From JBBQIY01 sp964618405 (GTDB lineage: Bacteria; Verrucomicrobiota; Kiritimatiellia; RFP12; UBA3636), in NCBI GenBank assembly GCA_964618405.1, contig CAZUAY010000219.1, positions 1 to 6,590 on the forward strand: a stretch of DNA of 6,590 nt. Direction: 5' to 3'. Shown here piece after piece: positions 1 through 5,998 of this stretch. The translations under genes were made by a program, and so were the position numbers. Under the pieces are notes generated by a model that worked only from the letters and a program-made list of their open reading frames with translations, searched no databases and was not told where the DNA came from. Every line of letters starts with the position of its first letter. The first letter of the stretch is position 1.

Positions 1-1552
1 GCGTTAATTCACGATGCAAACCTTCCACGTCTTTACGATATTCCCGCAAAAGACGACCATCGAGCAAGGCGTCCAAACCCTGTTTTCCCTCTTGAAGCTT
101 GACGCAAATGTCTTCCAAGTGTTTTTGCTGTTCGTCGACCGCTTTTTGGCACTGTTCACGTGATGCCGCCGCAGTCGCCAGTGCCGTCTTTGCTGCGCGG
201 CTATCCGTCGCGTGCTGCTTAATATCAGCTTGTTTTGCAATCAGCCCGTTCAACTCGACCTCAACGCCGGCTAAACCGCCAACAAGCCAGGCGTCCTTCG
301 CATGTTCTGTGAGATACGCCTCATTGTCTTCCAACCGCACCTGAAGCTCCACGCGTTTATTCTGTTCGCTATCCCGGACTTTTTTCTCTTCATCAATCTT
401 ATCTTGCGCACCGTTGCAACTGACGGTTTGTTCCGAAATTGTCCTTTCCATTTCCGTCAGCGCCTGATCGAGCAAACGCACGTTCTGCAGAACAGGAGCA
501 GCGGCATCACGTTCCTTTTTCACACCCTCTGCGTTTGCTTCACACGTATACAACAATGCTTTCTGCTTTTGAACAGCCGCTTCCAAACTGGGAAGCATGT
601 TCTTTAATCCATTAAAAGCGAGCTCATCATCTTTCTGGGCATCGCGTGCGGCCGCTAAGGTAGCATAGATGCCATCGAGCGAAGCAGCACGCAGGGCACG
701 GCCAAGTTGTTCACGGTCTGGCTTAAATTCCTCCTCCTGACCCAGCAGCGTATTTGCCTCAACAACAAGATTCTCAATTTCATTTTTCAAATTGCTAATT
801 GTCGTCAGCCAAGCCATTCCTTTTTCAACCTCGGCCAACTCAGTAACAACAATGCCGTGTTCGCTCCGCTTCGTCTCGATCGTCTGCTGAATCTCTTTCT
901 CTTGATCCGAGTCAAGAATCGCAATCCCAGCCGTTTCTGATTTCAGCGTCTCCAGACGAACAGCCTCGTCCCGCTGGCGTTCATGAACGCGCATTGAAAT
1001 TTTACTGTAAATCTCTGTTCCCGTAATTTGCTCCAGAATCGGTGCCCGCTCATCGGGTGCTGCATCCAGAAATGCGGCAAAGCTACCTTGGGCCAACAAC
1101 ATAGAACGCGTAAACCGGTCAAAATTCATCCCGGTCCGCGATTCGATTTCATCGGCGACGCCCTTGATTTTCGATTCGAGGATCTCGCCTGTTTTGGCAT
1201 CGGCAATTTCATGCTTGGGGGCTTGTAGTTCGCCATCCGGTTTCTTGCGGGCGCGATGCTGACTCCAATGACACCGGTAGCGCCCCTTCTGCGTTTCAAA
1301 CGTCACTTCGGCAAAGCACTCAGCCGTTTGACGGGACATGATTTCGTTCACGCTTTTCGTGACCTTGTCGAGGCGGGGCGTTCGCCCGTAAAGACCAAGA
1401 CAAATCGCATCGAGAATTGTCGTCTTTCCAGCACCGGTCGGCCCCGTGATAGCGAAAATGCCGTCAGCCGTAAACGCAGGGAGCGTTAAATCGATTTCCC
1501 ATTCGCCAACGAGTGAATTTAAGTTCTTAAAACGTACCTGTAATATTTTCAT
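1..1552 (-). CDS. sbcC: SbcC nuclease subunit (Rad50-like ATPase), 3' end outside window
   Basis: This encodes the ATPase subunit of the SbcCD complex, the bacterial counterpart of Rad50, which with SbcD cleaves DNA hairpins and protein-blocked ends in the cytoplasm. The frame is open from the ATG at 1552 to the window edge, about 517 codons. The N-terminus MKILQVRFKNLNSLVGEW is typical of the family. The Walker A motif GPTGAGKTT lies at residues 37-45, and further on is the SbcC signature LLAQGSFAAFLDAAPDER with EQITGTEIYSKIS, which includes the Q-loop glutamine. From about residue 200 the protein becomes a long heptad-rich, Glu/Lys/Gln-rich stretch, as expected for the first coiled-coil arm. 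The zinc-hook CxxC, second arm, signature motif and Walker B are not visible; in full-length homologues of roughly 1000 residues they would lie beyond position 1. The start is supported by GGAG about 8 bases upstream. It follows sbcD by 11 bp in the same operon. Family assignment is very secure; completeness of the gene cannot be judged. Confidence 0.96.
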   Translation of the reverse strand, partial: MKILQVRFKNLNSLVGEWEIDLTLPAFTADGIFAITGPTGAGKTTILDAICLGLYGRTPRLDKVTKSVNEIMSRQTAECFAEVTFETQKGRYRCHWSQHRARKKPDGELQAPKHEIADAKTGEILESKIKGVADEIESRTGMNFDRFTRSMLLAQGSFAAFLDAAPDERAPILEQITGTEIYSKISMRVHERQRDEAVRLETLKSETAGIAILDSDQEKEIQQTIETKRSEHGIVVTELAEVEKGMAWLTTISNLKNEIENLVVEANTLLGQEEEFKPDREQLGRALRAASLDGIYATLAAARDAQKDDELAFNGLKNMLPSLEAAVQKQKALLYTCEANAEGVKKERDAAAPVLQNVRLLDQALTEMERTISEQTVSCNGAQDKIDEEKKVRDSEQNKRVELQVRLEDNEAYLTEHAKDAWLVGGLAGVEVELNGLIAKQADIKQHATDSRAAKTALATAAASREQCQKAVDEQQKHLEDICVKLQEGKQGLDALLDGRLLREYRKDVEGLHRELT

Positions 1553-1569
1553 GTATCGTCTCCTTATTC
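1553..1569 (-). promoter_or_regulatory. sbcC ribosome binding site overlapping the sbcD stop
   Basis: Read on the minus strand the junction is GCGGAATAAGGAGACGATAC followed by ATG. The TAA stop of sbcD (1566-1564) supplies the first bases of the Shine-Dalgarno sequence TAAGGAG for sbcC. This arrangement predicts translational coupling, so that ribosomes ending sbcD can reinitiate on sbcC and keep subunit output linked. Confidence 0.85.
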
Positions 1570-2793
1570 CGCCCGCTCATCTTCTTCGTCAAGCGACACA
1601 ATCACTTCTCGATACGTTTGACGCAGCATCGCCTGCTGATCTTCCGGAACAGCATGCGCGACGAGGCATCGCTCAAACACCTCATCCGCATTCAGATCAT
1701 CAAGCGTTTCCTCCGTATGAATCTGCTGCAGCACGCGATTGATTACACGCGTATTTTTAACCCTGAGGATTTCCATCGCGGTCCCGAGAAGGGCAGCGTC
1801 GAGACGTTGACGCAAATCACTGACGACCGCATCGCCTTCATAAACAATCTCCAACCAGCATGAGGCGTGTGTAGCAGCCAATTCGGACATGCGCGCTTGA
1901 ATCGTCTCCCAATCCCCTTTGACAGATACGAGGGCTTGAAACACGGGCACATCAATTAATTTCACCGACGCGGCCCTACCCTCAAACGTCACCAAACAAA
2001 CGCTTTTCTGCTGCTTGGCCTCGCCAAATCCCATCGGCAAGGGCGATCCGCTATACCGTTTCGTTTCACAATCTCGCACTGCTTGCGGCACATGGAGATG
2101 GCCGAGCGCCAGATAATCAATACAGGCTGGAAAAATCCCCGGCGCCACATGAGCGAGCGAGCCAACATACAACTCACGCACTCCATCGTCGGCCAGCGTC
2201 TTCCCGCCAGCCGTAAAAAGGTGGCCGGTTCCGACGATCGGGATCTCAGCACCCAGCGCCTCTCTTTTCGCTTCAGCCACAGCCCCGACAGCCGCGTAAT
2301 GGTTGCGAATACCGTCGAGCAACTTTTGTTCCTTATCCTCAATCCCCTCCCCGGCCTCCGCCGTTCGAATATCACGATCCCGAAGGTATGGCACGGCACA
2401 GACAATCAATTCCGGGACATCATGTTCATTACGGAGTACGAGCACCTCATCCGCCACGTCCTCCGTTGCACAACCCACCACATGCACATCGAGTACCTGA
2501 AGCAGCACCTGTGGCGCATTCAGAAAAGTCGGCGAATCATGATTCCCGCCAACAACCACGACATGGCGGCAACAGGACGCGGCAACGGCATGCAAAAACT
2601 GATAATACAGCTTCTGCGCATAATGACTCGGCGCACCAGTATCAAACACATCCCCGGCAACGACAAGCACATCGACACCTTCCTGCCGGATCGTATCAAC
2701 CAGCCACTTCAGAAACGCCTCAAACTCCTCATAACGCTTCTTCGTATAGAGCGAGCGCCCTAAATGCCAATCAGACGTATGTAAAATCTTCAT
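1564..2793 (-). CDS. sbcD: SbcD exonuclease subunit (Mre11-like phosphoesterase)
   Basis: This is the metallo-phosphoesterase subunit of SbcCD, which does the cutting while SbcC supplies ATP-driven DNA clamping. The product is 409 residues, close to the usual length (about 400 in E. coli). The metal-binding motifs of the calcineurin-like fold occur in order: SDWHLGR (D8, H10), VVAGDVFDTGAPS (D48), GGNHDSP (N84, H85), GTGHLF (H191) and LGHLHVPQ (H232, H234). YSGSPLPMGFGE follows near residue 247, a stretch conserved in SbcD where the capping region begins. Residues from about 285 form the SbcD-type C-terminal domain that contacts SbcC, ending in an acidic tail (SLDEEDERAE). The ATG at 2793 has GGAAG (2801-2805) seven bases upstream. 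The nearest upstream gene on this strand is the decayed antitoxin-toxin relic, and I see no clear dedicated promoter between them. All catalytic residues look intact, so the enzyme should be active. Confidence 0.97.
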   Translation of the reverse strand: MKILHTSDWHLGRSLYTKKRYEEFEAFLKWLVDTIRQEGVDVLVVAGDVFDTGAPSHYAQKLYYQFLHAVAASCCRHVVVVGGNHDSPTFLNAPQVLLQVLDVHVVGCATEDVADEVLVLRNEHDVPELIVCAVPYLRDRDIRTAEAGEGIEDKEQKLLDGIRNHYAAVGAVAEAKREALGAEIPIVGTGHLFTAGGKTLADDGVRELYVGSLAHVAPGIFPACIDYLALGHLHVPQAVRDCETKRYSGSPLPMGFGEAKQQKSVCLVTFEGRAASVKLIDVPVFQALVSVKGDWETIQARMSELAATHASCWLEIVYEGDAVVSDLRQRLDAALLGTAMEILRVKNTRVINRVLQQIHTEETLDDLNADEVFERCLVAHAVPEDQQAMLRQTYREVIVSLDEEDERAE

Positions 2794-2865
2794 CTTATTT
2801 CTTCCACTTTTAAAACGCGAGTAGATCCTCTTCCGCCACTTGAGACTAAGCCACAGTGGCTTCCT

Positions 2866-3115
2866 TCACGGCGCGACAATCCGAACCGAAAGACCGGAAG
2901 ACAATCGACTGAAATCCGACTCATACAGCGTACAACTCCGCCAGCGAATGCGTACAGACCAGCCGTTCGCTATCATCTGAAAGCGCACGTTCAAAGTATG
3001 TGAGGGAACGTTCATGGGCTGGGTGTACAGCAACCATCGCTGCACGAAGGCCAAAATCATCGCGCATCGCTTTGGGAAGCACCATTTGCCCGAAACGGTC
3101 AATCGTTAATTGCAT
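2866..3115 (-). pseudogene. Decayed toxin-antitoxin locus: AbrB-type antitoxin N-terminus fused to a PIN (VapC-like) toxin remnant
   Basis: The ATG at 3115 opens a 64-codon frame ending at 2921. Residues 1-24 (MQLTIDRFGQMVLPKAMRDD then FGLR) read as the DNA-binding half of a SpoVT/AbrB or MazE-like antitoxin. From residue 25 the sequence switches to what looks like the interior of a PIN-domain toxin: VAVHPAHERS, a helix LTYFERAL, then LVCTHSLAEL, where E60 fits the second conserved acidic residue. The antitoxin C-terminus, the toxin start and the first catalytic Asp (usually in a DTS-like motif) are missing, so an in-frame deletion probably fused the two genes. After LAELYAV a TGA stops the frame; the next frame continues with FSRLSSGLSVRIVAP down to 2866, which resembles the expected continuation, so a frameshift also occurred. 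A strong Shine-Dalgarno AGAGGAGG (3121-3128) remains. A toxin lacking the first Asp and C-terminal half should be inactive; a short DNA-binding peptide could still be made. The AbrB match is strong; the PIN match is by motif and pattern. Confidence 0.75.
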
Positions 3116-3140
3116 AAAAACCTCCTCTGAAAATTCATAA

Positions 3141-3180
3141 TTGCCACTATACTAAACCATTTGCCAAAATACAATGGCAA
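3141..3180 (-). promoter_or_regulatory. Promoter and likely operator of the antitoxin-toxin relic
   Basis: On the minus strand a candidate sigma70 promoter has -35 TTGTAT (3174-3169), a 17-bp spacer and -10 TATAGT (3151-3146). Three copies of the hexamer TTGCCA/TGGCAA overlap it: 3141-3146 and 3161-3166 in plus orientation, and 3175-3180 inverted. The last two make a perfect 6-bp inverted repeat with an 8-bp centre, placed over the -35 and spacer. This is where an autorepressing antitoxin would be expected to bind. The repeats are directly visible; their role as operator is inference. Confidence 0.5.
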
Positions 3181-3192
3181 TACAAAATATCT

Positions 3193-3206
3193 CTGTAATC
3201 GGTCAG
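3193..3206 (+). repeat. Half copy of the palindromic repeat found at 6203-6246
   Basis: CTGTAATCGGTCAG is identical to the first 14 bases of the left arm of the perfect 20-bp inverted repeat at 6203-6246. Here the match stops and runs through TGAC into a G homopolymer, so the second arm is absent. It is either a decayed copy or one cut by an assembly end. Confidence 0.7.
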
Positions 3207-3210
3207 TGAC

Positions 3211-3221
3211 GGGGGGGGGGG
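3211..3221. repeat. G homopolymer (11 bases)
   Basis: Eleven consecutive G lie between the half palindromic repeat and the 32-bp direct repeat, only about 30 bp from the scaffold gap. No reading frame with support crosses it. Such runs next to contig ends are often sequencing or assembly artefacts, so its length should not be trusted. Confidence 0.8.
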
Positions 3222-3253
3222 CGTTGACTCGCACAGGCGATGGGTTTGCAAGC
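3222..3253 (+). repeat. 32-bp direct repeat, copy 1 (abuts the gap)
   Basis: CGTTGACTCGCACAGGCGAT plus GGGTTTGCAAGC is repeated at 3502-3533 with one difference (GCAC versus GCAT). This copy ends exactly where the N run begins, the usual sign that a repeat broke the assembly. Confidence 0.85.
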
Positions 3254-3263
3254 NNNNNNNNNN
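3254..3263. other. Scaffold gap (10 N)
   Basis: Ten N placed between two sequence pieces. The fixed round number suggests a placeholder of unknown true length, so distances and gene order across this point are uncertain. Confidence 0.95.
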
Positions 3264-3331
3264 CACAAGGCAATCGCCACGAGCCCGAACATCCAACGGG
3301 GCATATCGTCTTTTCGCTTATGCTTTCTCAT
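3264..3331 (-). CDS. Possible start of an unknown membrane or exported protein, running into the gap
   Basis: From ATG at 3331 the minus strand reads MRKHKRKDDMPRWMFGLVAI then AL before entering the N run. A basic N-region followed by a hydrophobic stretch (MFGLVAIAL) resembles the beginning of a signal peptide or membrane anchor. There is no convincing Shine-Dalgarno upstream. The ATG overlaps the TGA of the preceding minus-strand frame (ATGA), which would allow coupling if that frame were real. The rest of the protein is not in the window; beyond the gap the sequence is the direct repeat and does not obviously continue it. I do not recognise a family. Confidence 0.35.
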
Positions 3332-3606
3332 CTGGTCTGTAGCCGTTCACGGCGTCGCTTTGCCCACGTTTCCGCCCACCGCATGCGGAATCGCGTAGGA
3401 ATCGGCATTCCCTGACTCCCACACCTCGAAAGATAGCCTATCCGGCCCCGAACCGCAAGCGCGAAAGCCCGACAGCGCGAAAGCAGGGCGCATCCCCGTT
3501 CCGTTGACTCGCATAGGCGATGGGTTTGCAAGCCGAAGACATACGCCGCCGACAGACATGCGAAAAGCGGTGCCGCCCTTCGGTTGTCACCACACTCCAA
3601 GATGAC
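3328..3606 (-). other. Repeat-like stretch with a doubtful minus-strand reading frame
   Basis: One minus-strand frame stays open here and ends at 3328, reading VILECGDNRRAAPLFACLSA near its start and WAKRRRERLQTR at its end. It is rich in Arg, Cys and Ala, has no recognisable domain, and two other frames are also open over long parts, which points to GC-rich non-coding DNA rather than a gene. Short ORFs containing LECGD-like words are, as I recall, common in dispersed intergenic repeats of several bacterial phyla, so I treat this as a repeat element. Within it are a direct repeat GCGCGAAAGC (3459-3468, 3475-3484) and copy 2 of the 32-bp repeat. Its right edge meets the beta-strand protein fragment near 3606. 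A genuine small gene cannot be excluded. Confidence 0.4.
3502..3533 (+). repeat. 32-bp direct repeat, copy 2
   Basis: Second copy of the element at 3222-3253, differing at one base, 280 bp away and on the other side of the gap. Confidence 0.85.
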
Positions 3607-4173
3607 CGATGATGTGATACTTGTCGTCGGCGCGGGTGCCTCTGTCGCAGCCAAGACGATGATCGTGCATCATGCAGGGCGGCTCTACGGCGAGGGAGCG
3701 GTAACGGCCACAAGCGGCGTGATCAACCGCGGGGCCTCGTGGAACCGGGCTTGCCGCAGCACACCTTTGTCCTGGCAGATGTCCAAACGAACGCGCTGGA
3801 ACAGACAGTAGGAACACTAGCGATTAACGGGAACTACACGCAGGAAGTCTATGACGATGCCGGAACCGATCGCATCGGCACACTCCGGATCAAAGTATCG
3901 GGCGACCACTCCGACACGCTCAGCGTAGACGGCAACATCGCGCTCGTGGCGCACAACGGCGTAAAGCCACGTCTGGAAATCGTAATAGACGGGCCCGTAA
4001 CACCGTTCAAAAACTTCAACATTCTCGACTGGACCGGATCATTTACCGGCGAATTCGACGTCGTGCTGCCCGAATCACCGTACATACAGTGGGACCTGAC
4101 GGCTCTGTACACCCAAGGCGTGATCCTCTCACGAACAGCAGGAACCTGCATCACGATTGCAGCTGCTAATTGA
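3602..4173 (+). pseudogene. Truncated, frameshifted fragment of an autotransporter-like beta-strand-repeat protein
   Basis: Two plus-strand frames together give the C-terminal part of a large extracellular beta-rich protein. The first (to about 3738) reads VILVVGAGASVAAKTMIVHH then AGRLYGEGAVTATSGVINRG. The second (from about 3739) continues VEPGLPQHTFVLADVQTNAL, then VGTLAINGNYTQEVY and, near the end, FNILDWTGSFTGEFDVVLPE and IQWDLTALYTQGVILSR, stopping at 4173. The pattern 'GVINRG... LAINGNYTQ ... FNILDW-GSFTG-FD ... WDLTALYTQGV' matches the tail seen in proteins built from autotransporter-associated beta-strand repeats. One extra base near 3738-3740 would join the frames as ...GAS-VEPG..., so one base appears lost (mutation or sequencing error). 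The N-terminal bulk is missing and no start or ribosome site fits; upstream is repeat-like DNA. It is best read as a relic, or as the end of a gene broken by the scaffold gap. Confidence 0.6.
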
Positions 4174-4193
4174 CCCTTTACACCCTCAACTGA

Positions 4194-4319
4194 ACCCTCA
4201 ATGATGCTCAGCATGGATTCATCCGCGATCCAAGCCTCCCCCACTTCGGATGGAACGACGAATCCTGGAACGGCGAATGGACCGCCAACTTTGGACGCGT
4301 CCACCGCTATAGTCAATAA
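4194..4319 (+). other. Possible remnant reading frame, unrecognised
   Basis: After the TGA at 4191-4193 a plus frame reads TLNDAQHGFIRDPSLPHFGW then NDESWNGEWTANFGRVHRYS and stops at TAA (4317-4319). The Trp, Asn, Phe and His content looks protein-like, but there is no start codon, ribosome site or family I can name. The opposite strand is also open across this stretch, so the coding direction is not certain. It may be another gene tail left by the rearrangements seen to its left. Confidence 0.25.
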
Positions 4320-4384
4320 AGTTATCCCATCGCTTTTTCGCGGCGCAGCCGCGCGGAGGGCTTGCCTATAACTGAACACTCCAT

Positions 4385-4486
4385 ATTCTTAATCTTATTC
4401 CTATTCCAAATCCTAATCCTAATCGTAATCCTAATCCTAATCGTAATCCTAATCCAAATCCTAATCGTAATCCTAACCTTAATCGA
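4385..4486 (+). repeat. Degenerate AATCCT hexamer array (17 units in phase)
   Basis: Seventeen consecutive 6-bp units keep phase for 102 bp: four outer variants (ATTCTT, AATCTT, ATTCCT, ATTCCA) followed by AATCCT with AATCGT interspersed, and ending in AACCTT and AATCGA. The AATCGT variant recurs at units 7, 10 and 14, suggesting growth by duplication of 18- to 24-bp blocks. It lies between the beta-strand fragment and the end of the beta-helix gene, outside coding sequence. Confidence 0.9.
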
Positions 4487-4496
4487 TATTGCAATA

Positions 4497-4520
4497 CCGA
4501 TCCCGATATCGACCCCGATT
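4497..4520 (+). repeat. Short CCGATN hexamer block
   Basis: Four hexamers CCGATC, CCGATA, TCGACC and CCGATT follow the AATCCT array after about 10 bp but out of phase with it. It looks like a second, related low-complexity tract. Confidence 0.5.
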
Positions 4521-4571
4521 TCCTAGCTCATTCACAACCCGTCAGTCACCGTATCCGCCGCACAAGCAGTC

Positions 4572-4596
4572 CTAAACAACCGAGGCGATAACCTCG
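4572..4596 (-). terminator. Weak possible terminator of the beta-helix gene
   Basis: On the minus strand, 43 bases after the beta-helix stop, CGAGG-TTATCG-CCTCG forms a 5-bp stem with a 6-base loop, followed by GTTGTTTAGG. The stem is short and the T tract is interrupted, so this is only a candidate. Confidence 0.3.
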
Positions 4597-4639
4597 AAAT
4601 AATTGAAAAATATTGGCACGTGGCGGGCTTACGCACCGT

Positions 4640-5986
4640 TCAGCGGATCAAGATACAGGAGCCTTGATACACAAACTCGTAGCAGCCCATATCCACAATT
4701 CCCGGCCCGGCCCGGTCGATCCGTGGATGACCATCGAGATCCTTCGCGCCCACCATCCAGTTCTGATTGACGCCTGCGTTCAGACACGGCGACATTTTAT
4801 TCAAGCGGAAGTCCTGACCGTCGAAATCGGCGAACATCGGATCCGCGTTCAAGTTACCTGCGTTCGGATAGGCCGTGATCGGAGCCGTGCACGTGTTGGT
4901 TAGTACGAACAACGGGGAGCCGCCGCCGCCGGCTCCGTAGTTGCTCGTGTACAGGACATCTCTGTCATTCTTGTAGTTCTCACGCAGAATGCAATTCCAG
5001 AGCATGCCCGTGGAGGATGCGTGCAAATAAAGTCCTGCCACCAAGGCTCCGTACCCCACTGCGGTATTGCTGACCACCGTGCAGTTGTAGAATTTGCCCA
5101 TTGCCCCGGTGAACACTCCGATCGCTGCGCCACCTATCGTAAAGGTGCTGTAGGGAGGGTGAATGAGTTCGTTCCTGGTAAAGAGACAGTTCCGAATGAC
5201 CATGTCGTCCGCAGACTGCAAGAGCAACGCCGCGCCATACACGCCGACGCTGCGATTTCCTGTGAACGTGCACGACTCGACCAAATTATCGCCCCACCGG
5301 AGATTTAGCCCGTAAGACTCGTTGTTCTCGAACCGACAGCCGGTGATGATCGTTTTGCCATGATTGCCTTTGGACATCCCGCCGTTCAAGCTGCCACGAA
5401 TTACCACGTTGGAAAAGATCAATGTCGCGCCCACTCCATAGTTGTAGTTGAAAACGCCTCCAGCATCGCTGATGCCCCGGTTGTCGGTGATGACGCAGTT
5501 GTCCACGATGGCCGTACGCACGTTGTTGTTTATATTGATCCATACACCGCCGCCATTAGCATAGCCGTTCGTCAACGTAAAGCCGCTGATCCGGAACGGG
5601 GGTGCAAGTGCGCCGCTGGTCGTGGTGTCAATCCGCACGCAGCGGTTACTGATCTCTCCGCCGGCATCGATGATCGTGTCGGCGGGATTTCCACTTAAAC
5701 TGCGGACCGTAAGCCGCTTGGTGATGTTCACCATGTTTGTGGCGCCATCCGCAAAAAGCGGTACCGGCGGTCGTCCATACGTCCCCGGCTTGACCCACAC
5801 CGTCGATCCGTCGACAGCCTGGTCGATCGCCTCCTGAATGTTGCTCGCCGCGTTCTCCCAACTCGTGTACGGCGAGACAGGCGTCTGCCCGTTCTGCGCC
5901 ACATAATGGTCGGCCCAGGCTAGAAAGGGTGCCAGAGCCAGCAACCCACATATCAGATTCTTAAAGAATACAGTTTTCCGTTTCAT
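4640..5986 (-). CDS. Secreted right-handed parallel beta-helix protein with choice-of-anchor-Q-type tail
   Basis: A 448-residue exported protein. Residues 1-25 form a signal peptide: basic MKRKTVFFKN, hydrophobic LICGLLALAPFL, and AWA before a cut at D26. The mature start DHYVAQNGQTPVSPYTSWEN, with NIQEAIDQAVDGSTVWVKPG (49-68), is the conserved opening of bacterial pectate-lyase-like beta-helix proteins. From about 130 to 365 come roughly eight helix coils, many marked by a repeated N/S/G-C step: VDNCVITDN (C164), ITGCRFENN (C217), VESCTFTGN (C239), IRNCLFTRN (C267), FYNCTVVSN (C302) and LWNCILREN (C332). Residues 378-436 (NADPMFADFDGQDFRLNKMS, PCLNAG, KDLDGHPRI, VDMGCYEF) match the tail called choice-of-anchor Q in PVC and other environmental bacteria. 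The frame ends 12 residues later, with no sorting signal or further domain. Such proteins bind or cleave polysaccharides or act as surface adhesins; no catalytic residues can be assigned. The start has the Shine-Dalgarno AAAGGTGA (5991-5998). It is a single gene with its own promoter. Confidence 0.88.
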   Translation of the reverse strand: MKRKTVFFKNLICGLLALAPFLAWADHYVAQNGQTPVSPYTSWENAASNIQEAIDQAVDGSTVWVKPGTYGRPPVPLFADGATNMVNITKRLTVRSLSGNPADTIIDAGGEISNRCVRIDTTTSGALAPPFRISGFTLTNGYANGGGVWININNNVRTAIVDNCVITDNRGISDAGGVFNYNYGVGATLIFSNVVIRGSLNGGMSKGNHGKTIITGCRFENNESYGLNLRWGDNLVESCTFTGNRSVGVYGAALLLQSADDMVIRNCLFTRNELIHPPYSTFTIGGAAIGVFTGAMGKFYNCTVVSNTAVGYGALVAGLYLHASSTGMLWNCILRENYKNDRDVLYTSNYGAGGGGSPLFVLTNTCTAPITAYPNAGNLNADPMFADFDGQDFRLNKMSPCLNAGVNQNWMVGAKDLDGHPRIDRAGPGIVDMGCYEFVYQGSCILIR

Positions 5987-5998
5987 AATTCACCTTTC

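Noticed and set aside
2083..2763. Long plus-strand open frame opposite sbcD
   Set aside because: It lies wholly within the complementary strand of a well-conserved sbcD with all catalytic motifs, has no recognisable domain and is best explained as a shadow frame.
2848..2862. AAGCCACAGTGGCTT as a terminator of the antitoxin-toxin relic
   Set aside because: The stem is short with almost no loop, and no T tract follows on the minus strand.
3211..3221. G11 run as a phase-variation switch
   Set aside because: No supported gene or promoter is spanned by the run, and it is next to an assembly gap where poly-G artefacts are common.
3849..4379. Minus-strand open frame of about 176 codons
   Set aside because: The plus strand over 3849-4173 shows the family pattern of a beta-strand-repeat protein; the minus frame has no ribosome site or domain.
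4385..4520. CRISPR-like array
   Set aside because: The units are contiguous hexamers with no unique spacers, so it is a simple tandem repeat.
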